A stretch of 16,431 nt of DNA from an uncultured Ruminococcus sp. (GTDB lineage Bacteria > Bacillota > Clostridia > Oscillospirales > Acutalibacteraceae), in assembly GCA_902762335.1 (NCBI GenBank), contig CACWNZ010000041.1, positions 1 to 16,431 of the forward strand, written 5' to 3'. The notes below the pieces were generated by a model. It made no database searches and was not told the DNA's origin. It was given only the letters and a program-made list of their open reading frames with translations. Both the position numbers and the translations under genes were made by a program. The stretch's first letter is position 1, and each line of letters starts with the position of its first letter. Of this stretch, positions 1-7,134 are shown piece by piece.

Positions 1-3000
1 ATTGTTGAAGCTTACCGTTACTACGGGCTTCTGAACGGTACCGTCTGCTACGAAGGTAGTGTTATCGGCGGTTATATCAAGATAGGATTCGGGGATCCTC
101 TCAAGAGCGGGAACGAAGTCGCGCTTTTCCGTCTTGCTGCAGACCGTGCAGACGTATACGGTATAGCCGTCGCTCGTATAGTTGGGAGCCTGAGTCTGTG
201 ACTCAACGAAGGTATGATCCTTTACGGGTAAGACTCTCTCAAAGGTCTCGCCGCAGATGCTGCAGGTGACCTGAGCCTTGCCCTCGCTGATGCAGGTGGG
301 CTCGGATATTACAGTCTGCGTACACTTTGAGTGGTTGCAGTATACATTGAAGTGTGCGGTGAAGGAGCCTGTATAGTTGCCCATGCCCGTAATCACCGCA
401 GTTGCCTCGCCGGGTGCATAGTTGTTGGAATAATATACGGTGTAGTCCTTGCCCTCGACGAGCTTGTAGCCCTCATGAACTATCTTGAGAGCCGGCTGTA
501 CGCCTGTAGAATGGTTAGCGCTTGTAAGCGCCTGATCGGAGATAGCCGCGCAGGTAACGTCGCCTGCGTTGATGTCCTTGGGGTTGATATAGAAGTTGCC
601 CGTATAGGTTCCGGTGATATTGCCCTTGCCTGTTACGACAACGGTAGCATAGTCGCCGACCTTCTTATTGTTGGAATAGGATATCGTATAATCCTTGCCC
701 TCTTTGAGAATGTGCTCGAGGCTGTCGCCTGCCGCTATTACCTGTATCTCGGGACGGTACTCGGTCACCTTGGGCGAATAGTAGACCTCGGGTACTTTTA
801 TCATGCCCGACTCTATGGGATACTTGACGTTTACGATACAGGAATCGGTCTTTGCGCCTGATCTTACGGTGATCTTGGCGCTGCCTACGATACGGCCCGT
901 TACAAGACCGTTTTCGTCAACGGTAGCTACCGCTTCGTTGTCCGAGGTCCACTTGAGAGCAACGTCTCCTACGGTGGCGTCCTTTTCGTTGTAGACGTCG
1001 GCGGAAAGCTGGCAGGTACCTGTCATTTCGTTATCAAGAATAACGTCCGCATAGGGCAGAGTACCCGTAGAGGTCTTGGTGACGTTTCTGATAACTACGC
1101 TTGAGGTGGTGAACGAGGTAAAATAGGTGCTGAGAGAGTAGCCTGACTCGGTTACCATAGTAATAGTTGCCGAGCCGTTGCCGACTGCCTTGAGGTTGCC
1201 TGCATTGTCGATAGTAACAGCCTTTTTATTGTCCGAGATCCAGCGAGCCACCTTGTCGTCATGGTCGTAGGGCTTGTTGGAATCGATCGTAAGGTCTGCG
1301 CCGAGCTGCATTTTTGCGCCTACGTTAAGGTAGCTGTGGAAGGTAGTGCTGTTGTCTGCCTTATTGAATATAGTACCCCTCGTAGCCTTCTTGAGCACCT
1401 GAAGCTTGAAGGTCTTTTTGACCGCGGGTCTTGCCTTTGATGATGCAACTACCGTAACGGTACCCTTTGCAAAGCCCGTTGCCCTGAACTCTGTACCGGA
1501 GGTATAGGTAACGTCAACGTAGTCGCTGTTGTTCGTGCCGTTGCCGATGACCTTCCATACGATCGTATCGTCGGGAGATGCGCCGTCGTCAGAGAGAAGC
1601 GAGCCGTTTACGGTAAGCTCGTTCTGGTCGTATACGGGAACGGTGTCGCCTTCGTTTATTGTGATAATCTTGCCGTTCTTCTCGTAGGTGAGCTTTACCT
1701 GTGAGGATACTATCTTCTCCTCTACGTTACAGGTGATGTTTGCCTCAACGCCCGAGTTCTTTGCTCTTGCGGTAATGGTTACGACGCCCTTTGATACGCC
1801 GGTGATGACCGCGCTCTGCTCGTTGGTATAGGCGCCCGTTACCGCAGACTTTACGGTAGCGATCTTCGTATTGGAGGATTTCCATACGATCTCTTCATCT
1901 GCCGTTGCGGGATACATAACGGCCTTTATTGTCTCGCTGTTGCCTACTCTTGTAGTGATAGTCTTAACGGAGTAGGAGATAGACGTAGCCTTGGTGATTA
2001 CTCTTATGTTAGCCTCGGCAAATACGTTGTCGTTTTCGCCGTAAACCGTGATAGTAGCATCGCCCTTGCCGACAGCCTTGATAAGACCCTTATCATCGAC
2101 CGTTATTACGTTGGGGTTGCTGCTTTCCCATCTGAATTCATCGGTAGCGCCGGATTCATAACCTGAGCCCGTGTAGGTAGGAGTAGCATCGTACTTGAGC
2201 TGTACGGTCTTGTTGATCTCCATTGCGGTGGGCGCGTTGGTTATCTTGAGCGCCTTTGCGGGATTTTCCTTTACTATAACAACGTGGATATACTTGGGAA
2301 CGTTCTTATAGGGATCCTTGGTCTTGGTAACAAGGTTTAATTCATCATCATAATCAAGATAGTTCTTGGGACCGTAGTTTTCATCTCTCGGTGTCGTCTC
2401 GGTCTTTTTGAACTTTGCAATGATAGTGACCGCGCCGTTTATTTTGGGTGTGAACAGACCGTCGGAATTTATCTCAGCCTTCTTGGTGGCGGTCATTTTC
2501 TGACCCGAAGCGCCCTCGTAGTTGCCGTCCACTACCTTCCATTCTACCGTATCGGTAGAATCACCGGGATCGGGCGCACCTTCAAACTGGTACTTATGGT
2601 TTGCTATCGCCATTATGGTCACCGAGTTTGAGAGGTTGTTGTCGTTAAGCGGAAGGATCGTAACGCCCTTGTCGCTTACCTGAGATACGAACATATCTGT
2701 TGCGGGTTTGTAAGTAACTATGGTGACGGTACGATACACCTCACCGCTTGAGGTGGTGAAATAGAGCTGGGTCGTTCCGGGATTTTTTTCTACCCACTCT
2801 GTTTCGTCTCCGTTCCTTACGCTGTAGCCGCCCCTGAGAGTAGCGGTTATGCTGCCCTTTCCGGACGAAGGCGCCAGAATGCTGACGTAATCGCTCGCAT
2901 CGCCGTCGGTAAACAGACGTATCTCATCGTCTACAGCTACGCCGCTGTCATTGCTTGCTACGACTTTTATTGTCTTTTTTACGTTGTGATATACGCTGTC

Positions 3001-3228
3001 CTTGCCTGCAGCTTCGGAGGTATCAAGGTAAATGATAGGATTATCACCGAGATCCTTGCCGTCCGAATCCAGCACCTTGAGCTGTGTTGCAACGGAAGCG
3101 GCTGCCTGAGCGGTTATGCTCATCGGCAGAACGCCGGAAACGACACCCGTTGCACCGCAGGTGAGAAGAAGTGCGGCGGTGGAAACAACTGACAACGCTT
3201 TTTTAAGAGCCTGCTTGGTTTTTCCCAT
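1..3228 (-). CDS. Large secreted Ig-like (BIG2) and Cys-pair repeat surface protein, partial (3' end outside window)
   Basis: An uninterrupted frame runs from an ATG at 3228 to the window edge, giving about 1076 residues with no stop. The start is supported by AAAGGAG 11 bases upstream. The N-terminus is a signal peptide: KTKQALKKAL, a hydrophobic run rich in A/L/V, then a likely cleavage after Ala-Gln-Ala near residue 42. Repeated bacterial Ig-like (BIG2-type) units follow, recognisable by W-x-S-x-N/D...TVD.xG.hxAVGxGxATIT. The clearest are near residues 322-405, 410-490, 660-695 and 756-787. Two repeats with YTISYSNN/YTVYYSNN and TGKGNxTG motifs lie near 815-960. A Cys-rich stretch with CSIC and CTVC pairs lies near 962-1040, and another repeat begins at the edge. 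This architecture is known from extracellular adhesin-like or cell-wall proteins of gut Firmicutes. The ligand is unknown. Any anchor (LPXTG, SLH, dockerin) would be in the missing part. Confidence 0.9.
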   Translation of the reverse strand, partial: MGKTKQALKKALSVVSTAALLLTCGATGVVSGVLPMSITAQAAASVATQLKVLDSDGKDLGDNPIIYLDTSEAAGKDSVYHNVKKTIKVVASNDSGVAVDDEIRLFTDGDASDYVSILAPSSGKGSITATLRGGYSVRNGDETEWVEKNPGTTQLYFTTSSGEVYRTVTIVTYKPATDMFVSQVSDKGVTILPLNDNNLSNSVTIMAIANHKYQFEGAPDPGDSTDTVEWKVVDGNYEGASGQKMTATKKAEINSDGLFTPKINGAVTIIAKFKKTETTPRDENYGPKNYLDYDDELNLVTKTKDPYKNVPKYIHVVIVKENPAKALKITNAPTAMEINKTVQLKYDATPTYTGSGYESGATDEFRWESSNPNVITVDDKGLIKAVGKGDATITVYGENDNVFAEANIRVITKATSISYSVKTITTRVGNSETIKAVMYPATADEEIVWKSSNTKIATVKSAVTGAYTNEQSAVITGVSKGVVTITARAKNSGVEANITCNVEEKIVSSQVKLTYEKNGKIITINEGDTVPVYDQNELTVNGSLLSDDGASPDDTIVWKVIGNGTNNSDYVDVTYTSGTEFRATGFAKGTVTVVASSKARPAVKKTFKLQVLKKATRGTIFNKADNSTTFHSYLNVGAKMQLGADLTIDSNKPYDHDDKVARWISDNKKAVTIDNAGNLKAVGNGSATITMVTESGYSLSTYFTSFTTSSVVIRNVTKTSTGTLPYADVILDNEMTGTCQLSADVYNEKDATVGDVALKWTSDNEAVATVDENGLVTGRIVGSAKITVRSGAKTDSCIVNVKYPIESGMIKVPEVYYSPKVTEYRPEIQVIAAGDSLEHILKEGKDYTISYSNNKKVGDYATVVVTGKGNITGTYTGNFYINPKDINAGDVTCAAISDQALTSANHSTGVQPALKIVHEGYKLVEGKDYTVYYSNNYAPGEATAVITGMGNYTGSFTAHFNVYCNHSKCTQTVISEPTCISEGKAQVTCSICGETFERVLPVKDHTFVESQTQAPNYTSDGYTVYVCTVCSKTEKRDFVPALERIPESYLDITADNTTFVADGTVQKPVVTVSFNN

Positions 3229-3340
3229 TTTGTTCTGTTCTCCTTTACTTGATTTTCAGGTCATCGCCCGGTCCTCAAAGTATTTCCTCCTTTCCATAAT
3301 GCCGAAAAAAATGACCGCAGCTACATACCTATTCAATGAT

Positions 3341-3369
3341 ATTCTAACATTATTATCAATCGGTGTCAA
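3341..3369 (-). promoter_or_regulatory. Sigma-A promoter of the surface protein gene
   Basis: On the minus strand a perfect -35 TTGACA (3364-3369) is followed by a 17-base spacer and -10 TAGAAT (3341-3346). Transcription would begin near 3334, leaving a 5' leader of roughly 105 nt before the ATG at 3228. The leader contains a second GGAGG-like sequence around 3288 that is not placed to serve the annotated start. The near-consensus boxes suggest strong expression. Confidence 0.8.
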
Positions 3370-3423
3370 CCGCAGTATCTGAAATTTGCATGAATCGTGA
3401 GTAAAATTATATGAACGGTGTAC

Positions 3424-3448
3424 AAAAAAATGAGTTGATGATCTCACT
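3424..3448 (-). terminator. Weak intrinsic terminator of the hydrolase gene
   Basis: On the minus strand the last codons of the hydrolase form a 6-bp stem (AGTGAG with CTCATT, one G-T pair, 8-nt loop), followed at once by a run of seven T. The stem overlaps the stop codon. It is short, so some read-through into the surface protein leader is possible. Confidence 0.4.
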
Positions 3449-4382
3449 TGGCAGCAGATCCTGACTCACAGATAAACCCCGCGATCTCACCCGTGATGCG
3501 TTTTGTCTCGGGGGTAAGCGTGCCGAGAGTTCCTGCGGTGTGGAACGTCCCTTCAAGGGCGATCATTCTGACGGTCCTTCCGCAGCGCTCAAGCCTTGTT
3601 TCAATATCAAGGGAATCGGCATAGAGGGTCTCGCGGGGATCGCAGGTGATGAAAACGGGCGGAAGAACGGAATAATCTCCCCAATAGGGCGATACCTCCC
3701 ACGATGAGGGGTCTGCGGAGCCTGTGTATACCTCGTTCACCGTGCCTTTAAGTCCTTTTCTTATGATGAAGTCTGTATTGATGTCCTCGTTAATGCTTCT
3801 GTCAAGAGAGCCCGAGAGGTCGGTAAAGGGCGAGTGAAGAATAAGACAGAGCGGCGGCTCCGAATTCTTTTTGTGCAGTCTCATCGCAAGGGAAAGAGAT
3901 AGTCCCCCTCCCGCGCTGTCGCCCGCAAGAATTATCCTGCCCTGAGGCGCAAGCTTTTTTACGTGATTATATACCGCCTCACATTCATTGAGAGCCTTCG
4001 GGAACTTATGCTCGGGAGACAGACTGTAATCGACCATTACGACCGTACAGCCCGTTTCAAGCGCAAGAGCCTCGGCATATTTTCTGTGGTGCGGAAAGAT
4101 ACCGAGCACAAAGGCGCCGCCGTGGATATACACTATCGTGTCGCCCGTTTTGCCGTGGAGCGAGGATGTCACCTCTACGGGAACGCCGCCGAACAGCTTT
4201 TTCTTGGTCAGCACTCCCCTGCGGCTGTTCCTGATACTGCCGTCGCCGCAGAGAAGCCTGCGGGCGCGCATGAGCCCTTCCATATCCATATTGCCGAAAT
4301 CCACCGTGCTGTAGCGCTTTTGCAGCTTTTTTACGACCAGCTTCATTATAAGCGAGTCGGCTTTTCTTGTTTCTACTGACAT
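3444..4382 (-). CDS. Alpha/beta hydrolase, hormone-sensitive-lipase-type esterase
   Basis: A 312-residue protein with the marks of the HSL/bacterial esterase family (alpha/beta hydrolase fold 3). The oxyanion-hole motif HGGAF is at residues 87-91. The nucleophile elbow GDSAGGG at 154-160 places the catalytic Ser at 156. The probable Asp is D248 in the FITCDPRETLY segment and the probable His is H281 in EGTFHTAG. The length is normal for the family. There is no signal peptide or membrane segment, so it should be cytoplasmic. Members cleave short-chain acyl or aryl esters; the natural substrate cannot be read from sequence. The start is supported by AAAGGTG 7 bases upstream and a promoter at 4425-4453, and the gene looks monocistronic. 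Fold and catalytic class are secure; substrate is unknown. Confidence 0.9.
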   Translation of the reverse strand: MSVETRKADSLIMKLVVKKLQKRYSTVDFGNMDMEGLMRARRLLCGDGSIRNSRRGVLTKKKLFGGVPVEVTSSLHGKTGDTIVYIHGGAFVLGIFPHHRKYAEALALETGCTVVMVDYSLSPEHKFPKALNECEAVYNHVKKLAPQGRIILAGDSAGGGLSLSLAMRLHKKNSEPPLCLILHSPFTDLSGSLDRSINEDINTDFIIRKGLKGTVNEVYTGSADPSSWEVSPYWGDYSVLPPVFITCDPRETLYADSLDIETRLERCGRTVRMIALEGTFHTAGTLGTLTPETKRITGEIAGFICESGSAAK

Positions 4383-4424
4383 AACAACACCTTTTCTTTA
4401 TTTTGTTTTGGTAAAACTATACAT

Positions 4425-4453
4425 ATTATATAGCCACGTTTACAAAAATGCAA
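4425..4453 (-). promoter_or_regulatory. Sigma-A promoter of the hydrolase gene
   Basis: Minus strand: -35 TTGCAT (4448-4453), 17-base spacer, perfect -10 TATAAT (4425-4430). It lies about 40 bp upstream of the hydrolase ATG and downstream of the terminator that closes the preceding unit. Confidence 0.75.
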
Positions 4454-4474
4454 TAATATTGTGCTGTATCCCGC

Positions 4475-4517
4475 AAAAAGCCGCCCTGCTCATCATTATC
4501 ACGACGGGCGGGGCGGC
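4475..4517 (-). terminator. Intrinsic terminator of the glycosyltransferase-tfoX unit
   Basis: On the minus strand a GC-only 7-bp stem (GCCGCCC at 4511-4517 with GGGCGGC at 4480-4486) encloses a ~24-nt loop and is followed directly by five T (4475-4479). It sits just past the stop codon at 4526. The loop is long, but the stem strength and T tract fit a Rho-independent terminator. Confidence 0.65.
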
Positions 4518-4525
4518 GGTAAGGG

Positions 4526-4843
4526 TCATTTTCGCTTTTTCTTCGGCTCGGGAAGCTCGGGGTAAGATGCTTCAAGAAGCTCCGCAAGAAGCTCCCTGTT
4601 GTCCGTTTCCTCTACGAGCAGCATATCCTTTGCTCCCTCGTAGGGCGTTTCGAGGGGAGCGTCGGGCAGCAGCCTTTTTGCTGCCGTTACGGGCTTTACA
4701 AGAAAACGGTCGTCATAAATTCCGCCGAATATCCTGCCCTTGTAATACAGGATATACTCCCCCATCATCGGACGGAAGGTCACGCCCTCTGTTGACGAGA
4801 GCTGCTCTAAGATATAGTCAAGGTATTCCTTGTGCGATGCCAT
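4526..4843 (-). CDS. TfoX/Sxy N-terminal domain protein
   Basis: A 105-residue protein that I recognise as a stand-alone TfoX N-terminal domain. Key features are the MASHKEYLDYILEQL start, the FRPMMGEYILYY core, GGIYDDRFLVKP and PYEGAKDMLLV. The family is named after the competence regulator TfoX/Sxy of gamma-proteobacteria. Firmicute single-domain versions are common and their role is not established, so a competence function should not be assumed. The C-terminus is a lysine-rich tail (PKKKRK) that could touch nucleic acid. The start is fixed by AAGGAGG 7 bases upstream; that ribosome binding site overlaps the stop codon of the upstream glycosyltransferase, which suggests translational coupling. 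Confidence 0.85.
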   Translation of the reverse strand: MASHKEYLDYILEQLSSTEGVTFRPMMGEYILYYKGRIFGGIYDDRFLVKPVTAAKRLLPDAPLETPYEGAKDMLLVEETDNRELLAELLEASYPELPEPKKKRK

Positions 4844-4855
4844 AGCTGCGCCTCC

Positions 4856-6067
4856 TTATTCATCTGTATCGGAGCCGTTTTCATCATCATCGTCGGACGG
4901 CTTTTCTGAAGTATTAGCTTTTCCGGCTATAAGACGGTCATAAAGACCGAGCATATTCTCGGCAAACGCCTGCTCGCTGAATTCCTTTGACCTTTTCAGC
5001 GAGATCTCCGACATTTTTGCGCGGAGCCCGTCATCGTTAAGTATCTTAAGCACGTTTTCGGCAAATTCCTTTTCGTCATGATAGACGTAGCCGTTCACGC
5101 CGTCCTCAAGAACGCCCTGAAGACAGGGGTCGTCCCTGCATACGAGCGGCAGACCGCAGGCCATGGCTTCAAGATAGGTAAGGCTGTGCATCTCAAAAGT
5201 AGACGCGCTGAGAAAGACCATGCCGAGCTTGTAGTATTTATAGGTCTCGTCATGAGGCACGAAGCCCGGGAAGCTGACGCTGTCGTCAAGCCCGAGCTTA
5301 TGCGTGAGATGCTGCAGGTGCTTCATATCGGGTCCTCTGCCTGCTATGATAAGATGTGCCTTCGGCTCTTCCTTCAGCACAGAGGGGAAGAAACGCAGGA
5401 TCTCGGAGATATTTTTCTCGGCGCTGAGCCTCGATACTATGACTATCACCTTTTTATCGCCGCTTATGCCCATTTCGTCAAGCAGCCTTTTCTTTTCCTC
5501 GGTTGTCTGCTCTTTAGTGAAGCGGTCAAGAATTATCCCGTTGGGAATAACAAGATTGGGATTCTTCAGACCGTAGCCGTCAAGCAGAGCCTTTGCCTTA
5601 TACGAAGGCACGGTTATCATATTCGCGCCCTTGTAGGCGGCGCCCATAAATTTTTTGGTGCTCCATTCGACCGCCTTGAGGGACGCGCGGTCGTGAAATG
5701 CAAATTTTGCATAATCCGTATGCCAGGTCATCACAACGGGAGCTCCCGCCTCCAATGCAATAGCCTTGCCGAGCTTTGCGGCGGGACCCTCGGTATGTAT
5801 ATGAACTATATCGGGGCTCCATTCCTTCAGCTCGTCAAGATACGGGTGGCGCTTTACAACGCTGAATCTCAGATCGGGATACAGCGGCACCTTTATCGAC
5901 GGAAGATAATACACGTCGCCCTCGTGGTGCTCTTTTCTGTCACCCGACATAGTGAGTATCCTCACGTCATGTCCCTGAGCAGTATAGGTATCGTGAAGCG
6001 TTTTAACTACAACGGTGACTCCGTTGGTAAGATTAGAATATGCATCGACAGAAAGCAGTATTTTCAT
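4856..6067 (-). CDS. GT4-family glycosyltransferase (possible diacylglycerol glucosyltransferase)
   Basis: A 403-residue GT-B fold retaining glycosyltransferase. The N-terminal acceptor domain shows an LTNGV loop (13-17), DIVHIHTEGP (86-95) and MTWHTDY (113-119). The C-terminal donor domain shows SRLSAEKN (212-219, with R213 and K218 expected at the phosphates), AGRGP (242-246) and the E-x7-E pair E292/E300 in FEMHSLTYLE. The layout resembles 1,2-diacylglycerol 3-glucosyltransferases of Firmicutes, which make membrane glycolipid from a nucleotide sugar at the inner face of the membrane. A mannosyl- or other lipid/wall glycosyltransferase is equally possible. It ends in an unusual acidic tail (SDDDDENGSDTDE, 391-403). 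The start has GAGGAG about 9 bases upstream. It is followed after 12 bases by the TfoX-domain gene. Confidence 0.85.
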   Translation of the reverse strand: MKILLSVDAYSNLTNGVTVVVKTLHDTYTAQGHDVRILTMSGDRKEHHEGDVYYLPSIKVPLYPDLRFSVVKRHPYLDELKEWSPDIVHIHTEGPAAKLGKAIALEAGAPVVMTWHTDYAKFAFHDRASLKAVEWSTKKFMGAAYKGANMITVPSYKAKALLDGYGLKNPNLVIPNGIILDRFTKEQTTEEKKRLLDEMGISGDKKVIVIVSRLSAEKNISEILRFFPSVLKEEPKAHLIIAGRGPDMKHLQHLTHKLGLDDSVSFPGFVPHDETYKYYKLGMVFLSASTFEMHSLTYLEAMACGLPLVCRDDPCLQGVLEDGVNGYVYHDEKEFAENVLKILNDDGLRAKMSEISLKRSKEFSEQAFAENMLGLYDRLIAGKANTSEKPSDDDDENGSDTDE

Positions 6068-6090
6068 TAATCAGTTCTCCTCTCACGGTC

Positions 6091-6123
6091 TTCGCATCAA
6101 GTGATCACAGGGTCAGATGCGAA
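6091..6123 (-). promoter_or_regulatory. Inverted repeat in the glycosyltransferase 5' leader
   Basis: TTCGCATC (6091-6098) and GATGCGAA (6116-6123) are perfect 8-bp inverted copies around a 17-nt loop that itself contains the palindrome TGATCA. It lies between the candidate promoter and the ribosome binding site. It could be an mRNA hairpin affecting translation or stability, or a protein-binding dyad. Confidence 0.5.
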
Positions 6124-6148
6124 TGCCGCAGCAACTTCTGCGCAATCT

Positions 6149-6177
6149 GCTATACATAATAACACAATTTCCGGCAA
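6149..6177 (-). promoter_or_regulatory. Candidate promoter of the glycosyltransferase-tfoX unit
   Basis: Minus strand: -35 TTGCCG (6172-6177), 17-base spacer, -10 TATAGC (6149-6154). Both boxes match consensus at four of six positions, so this is weaker than other promoters here. Its position and the 17-base spacing shared with the other promoters support it. The leader would be about 75 nt. Confidence 0.45.
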
Positions 6178-6223
6178 AGAACAAGCCCCCGCGGCATAAA
6201 TCTGCCGCGAGGGTGCGTTCTTT
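6176..6223. terminator. Bidirectional terminator-like hairpin in a divergent intergenic region
   Basis: AAAGAAC (6176-6182) pairs with GTTCTTT (6217-6223). Inside it GC, CCC and CGCGGCA pair with TGCCGCG, GGG and GC around the loop TAAATC, with only small bulges. A GC-rich core with A/T flanks is a typical Firmicute intrinsic terminator working on both strands. Flanking genes are transcribed away from it, so neither uses it as a 3' end. It may insulate the two promoters or end an unannotated transcript. Confidence 0.6.
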
Positions 6224-6403
6224 ATATCGGTTCAGGGGGGTGACCTGATACGTTCTGCTCCGTTATGACCTACGCCTGATAATTGCTCCGTGCGCCTGCG
6301 GGATATTTATACTTGGTCTTTTTCTGCGCCTCTGCCGGGCTTTGGCAATTATATTATCCTTTTGCATAAAGGTTATTATACGGGTCAGAGGTAAATTACG
6401 TGA
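6224..6403. other. Non-coding stretch of unknown role with a short direct repeat
   Basis: This ~180-bp stretch lies between the hairpin at 6176-6223 and the promoter at 6404-6432. I found no convincing gene: a 34-codon basic reading frame on the minus strand (ATG near 6367) has no ribosome binding site. It does contain two copies of CCTGAT + spacer + TGCTCCGT (6244-6263, spacer 6; 6275-6291, spacer 3). A minus-strand small RNA ending at the hairpin is possible, but I see no clear promoter for it. Confidence 0.4.
6244..6291. repeat. Two imperfect direct repeats (CCTGAT...TGCTCCGT)
   Basis: Copy 1 is at 6244-6263 and copy 2 at 6275-6291. The two conserved blocks are identical; the spacer between them differs (6 versus 3 bases). 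Copy starts are 31 bases apart, about three helical turns, as in a paired protein-binding site. Chance similarity cannot be excluded. Confidence 0.4.
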
Positions 6404-6432
6404 TTGAAAAAGAACGCAGAACGTGATAAAAT
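6404..6432 (+). promoter_or_regulatory. Sigma-A promoter of the unknown gene at 6462
   Basis: -35 TTGAAA (6404-6409), 17-base spacer, -10 TAAAAT (6427-6432); each box is five of six. Transcription would start near 6439. This rules out the in-frame GTG at 6423 as a start and supports the ATG at 6462. Confidence 0.65.
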
Positions 6433-6461
6433 TAAAAAAAACGAAGGGACGTAACCTGTAT

Positions 6462-7070
6462 ATGACGGAAATAGAAAAAATAGCGTATACGAAATTCTTT
6501 ATCGACAAGCTTGCTAACGGGATAAATCCCCTTGACAATACCCCGATACCCGAAAACGAACTGCTCAACAACATACGCATTTCAAGATGTATGTTTTACG
6601 TTTCGGATATTCTGCGGCAGGTAATTGAAAACGGCGGCGTTCAGAAAAAGAAAAGCACACCTAAGATACCTTTTTCGATCTCGGACGAGCAGCTTTCAAG
6701 ATTTCCCTATTCCGATCAGCCTATGCCCGTCAGCAGGATAACCGAGGGCGTAAACTCGCTCATCGATACGGATATCATGAAAAAACTGCCGTACAGCGAT
6801 ATAACGGATTGGCTTATAAGCATCGGCGTGCTCAAAACGGTGCAGACCTCCGAGGGCAAGAGCGTAAAGCGGCCTACCGAGCGCGCTTATCAGCTCGGCA
6901 TCACTCTTGAGCTGAGACAGGGACAGTATAACAGCTACTACGTCGTGCTTTACAACAGACAGGCGCAGGAGCTTATCATAGATAATATGCAGGCTATACT
7001 CAGCTATAAAAGCTCCAAGGACGAGCAGTCTGCGCCCGAAGCAGAGGGAAACGCCCCTGACGGCTGCTGA
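6462..7070 (+). CDS. Conserved-type hypothetical protein, soluble, function unknown
   Basis: A 202-residue protein starting at the ATG (MTEIEKIAYTKFFIDKL), with a GAAGGGA-type site upstream; an earlier in-frame GTG at 6423 lies before the predicted transcription start. I cannot assign a function. The N-terminal part (1-60) looks alpha-helical, with LANGINPLDNTPIPENELLNNIRISRC, a pattern I associate with uncharacterised Firmicute proteins. The C-terminal part holds RPTERAYQLGI, an ELRQGQYNSYYVVLYN strand pair and AQELIIDN, which read as a compact alpha/beta or winged-helix-like domain. The end is polar (EQSAPEAEGNAPDGC). There is no signal peptide or membrane segment. It is monocistronic, with its own promoter and terminator. 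A nucleic-acid role is a guess only. Confidence 0.8.
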   Translation: MTEIEKIAYTKFFIDKLANGINPLDNTPIPENELLNNIRISRCMFYVSDILRQVIENGGVQKKKSTPKIPFSISDEQLSRFPYSDQPMPVSRITEGVNSLIDTDIMKKLPYSDITDWLISIGVLKTVQTSEGKSVKRPTERAYQLGITLELRQGQYNSYYVVLYNRQAQELIIDNMQAILSYKSSKDEQSAPEAEGNAPDGC

Positions 7071-7090
7071 GCCGAGCCCGATACACTACA

Positions 7091-7132
7091 AAAGGCTCCC
7101 CTGCCTAATCCGGACAGGGAAGCCTTTATTTT
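7091..7132 (+). terminator. Intrinsic terminator of the unknown gene
   Basis: AAAGGCT-c-CCCTG (7091-7103) pairs with CAGGG-a-AGCCTTT (7115-7127) around an 11-nt loop, 12 paired bases with one internal mismatch, followed by ATTTTGT. It lies 20 bp past the stop codon. The A-rich 5' side also gives a T run on the other strand. Confidence 0.85.
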
Positions 7133-7134
7133 GT

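Noticed and set aside
331..994. Plus-strand open frames opposite the surface protein
   Set aside because: They are antisense to a continuous, clearly coding minus-strand frame with Ig-like repeats, have no ribosome binding site, and read as low-complexity shadow translation.
3241..3300. Leader peptide in the surface protein 5' UTR
   Set aside because: A 13-codon frame (ATG near 3297) and a minimal ATG-ACC-TGA exist, but neither is properly spaced from the GGAGG-like sequence.
4526..4545. PKKKRK tail of the TfoX-domain protein resembling a eukaryotic nuclear localisation signal
   Set aside because: Short Lys-rich tails are common in small bacterial nucleic-acid-associated proteins; there is no reason to infer host targeting.
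5078..6070. A 330-codon plus-strand frame opposite the glycosyltransferase
   Set aside because: It is long but wholly antisense to a GT4 protein with all its motifs; the translation has no recognisable domain.
6263..6367. Small basic protein on the minus strand in the non-coding stretch
   Set aside because: The 34-codon frame has no ribosome binding site and its composition (Arg runs) looks like chance.
6224..6403. 6S, SRP or RNase P RNA in the divergent intergenic region
   Set aside because: I looked for the conserved SRP core and other hallmark segments and did not see them; only a generic small-RNA possibility remains.
6423..6461. GTG at 6423 as the start of the unknown protein
   Set aside because: It lies inside the predicted -10 region and before the transcription start; the added residues are Lys-rich and lack a ribosome binding site.
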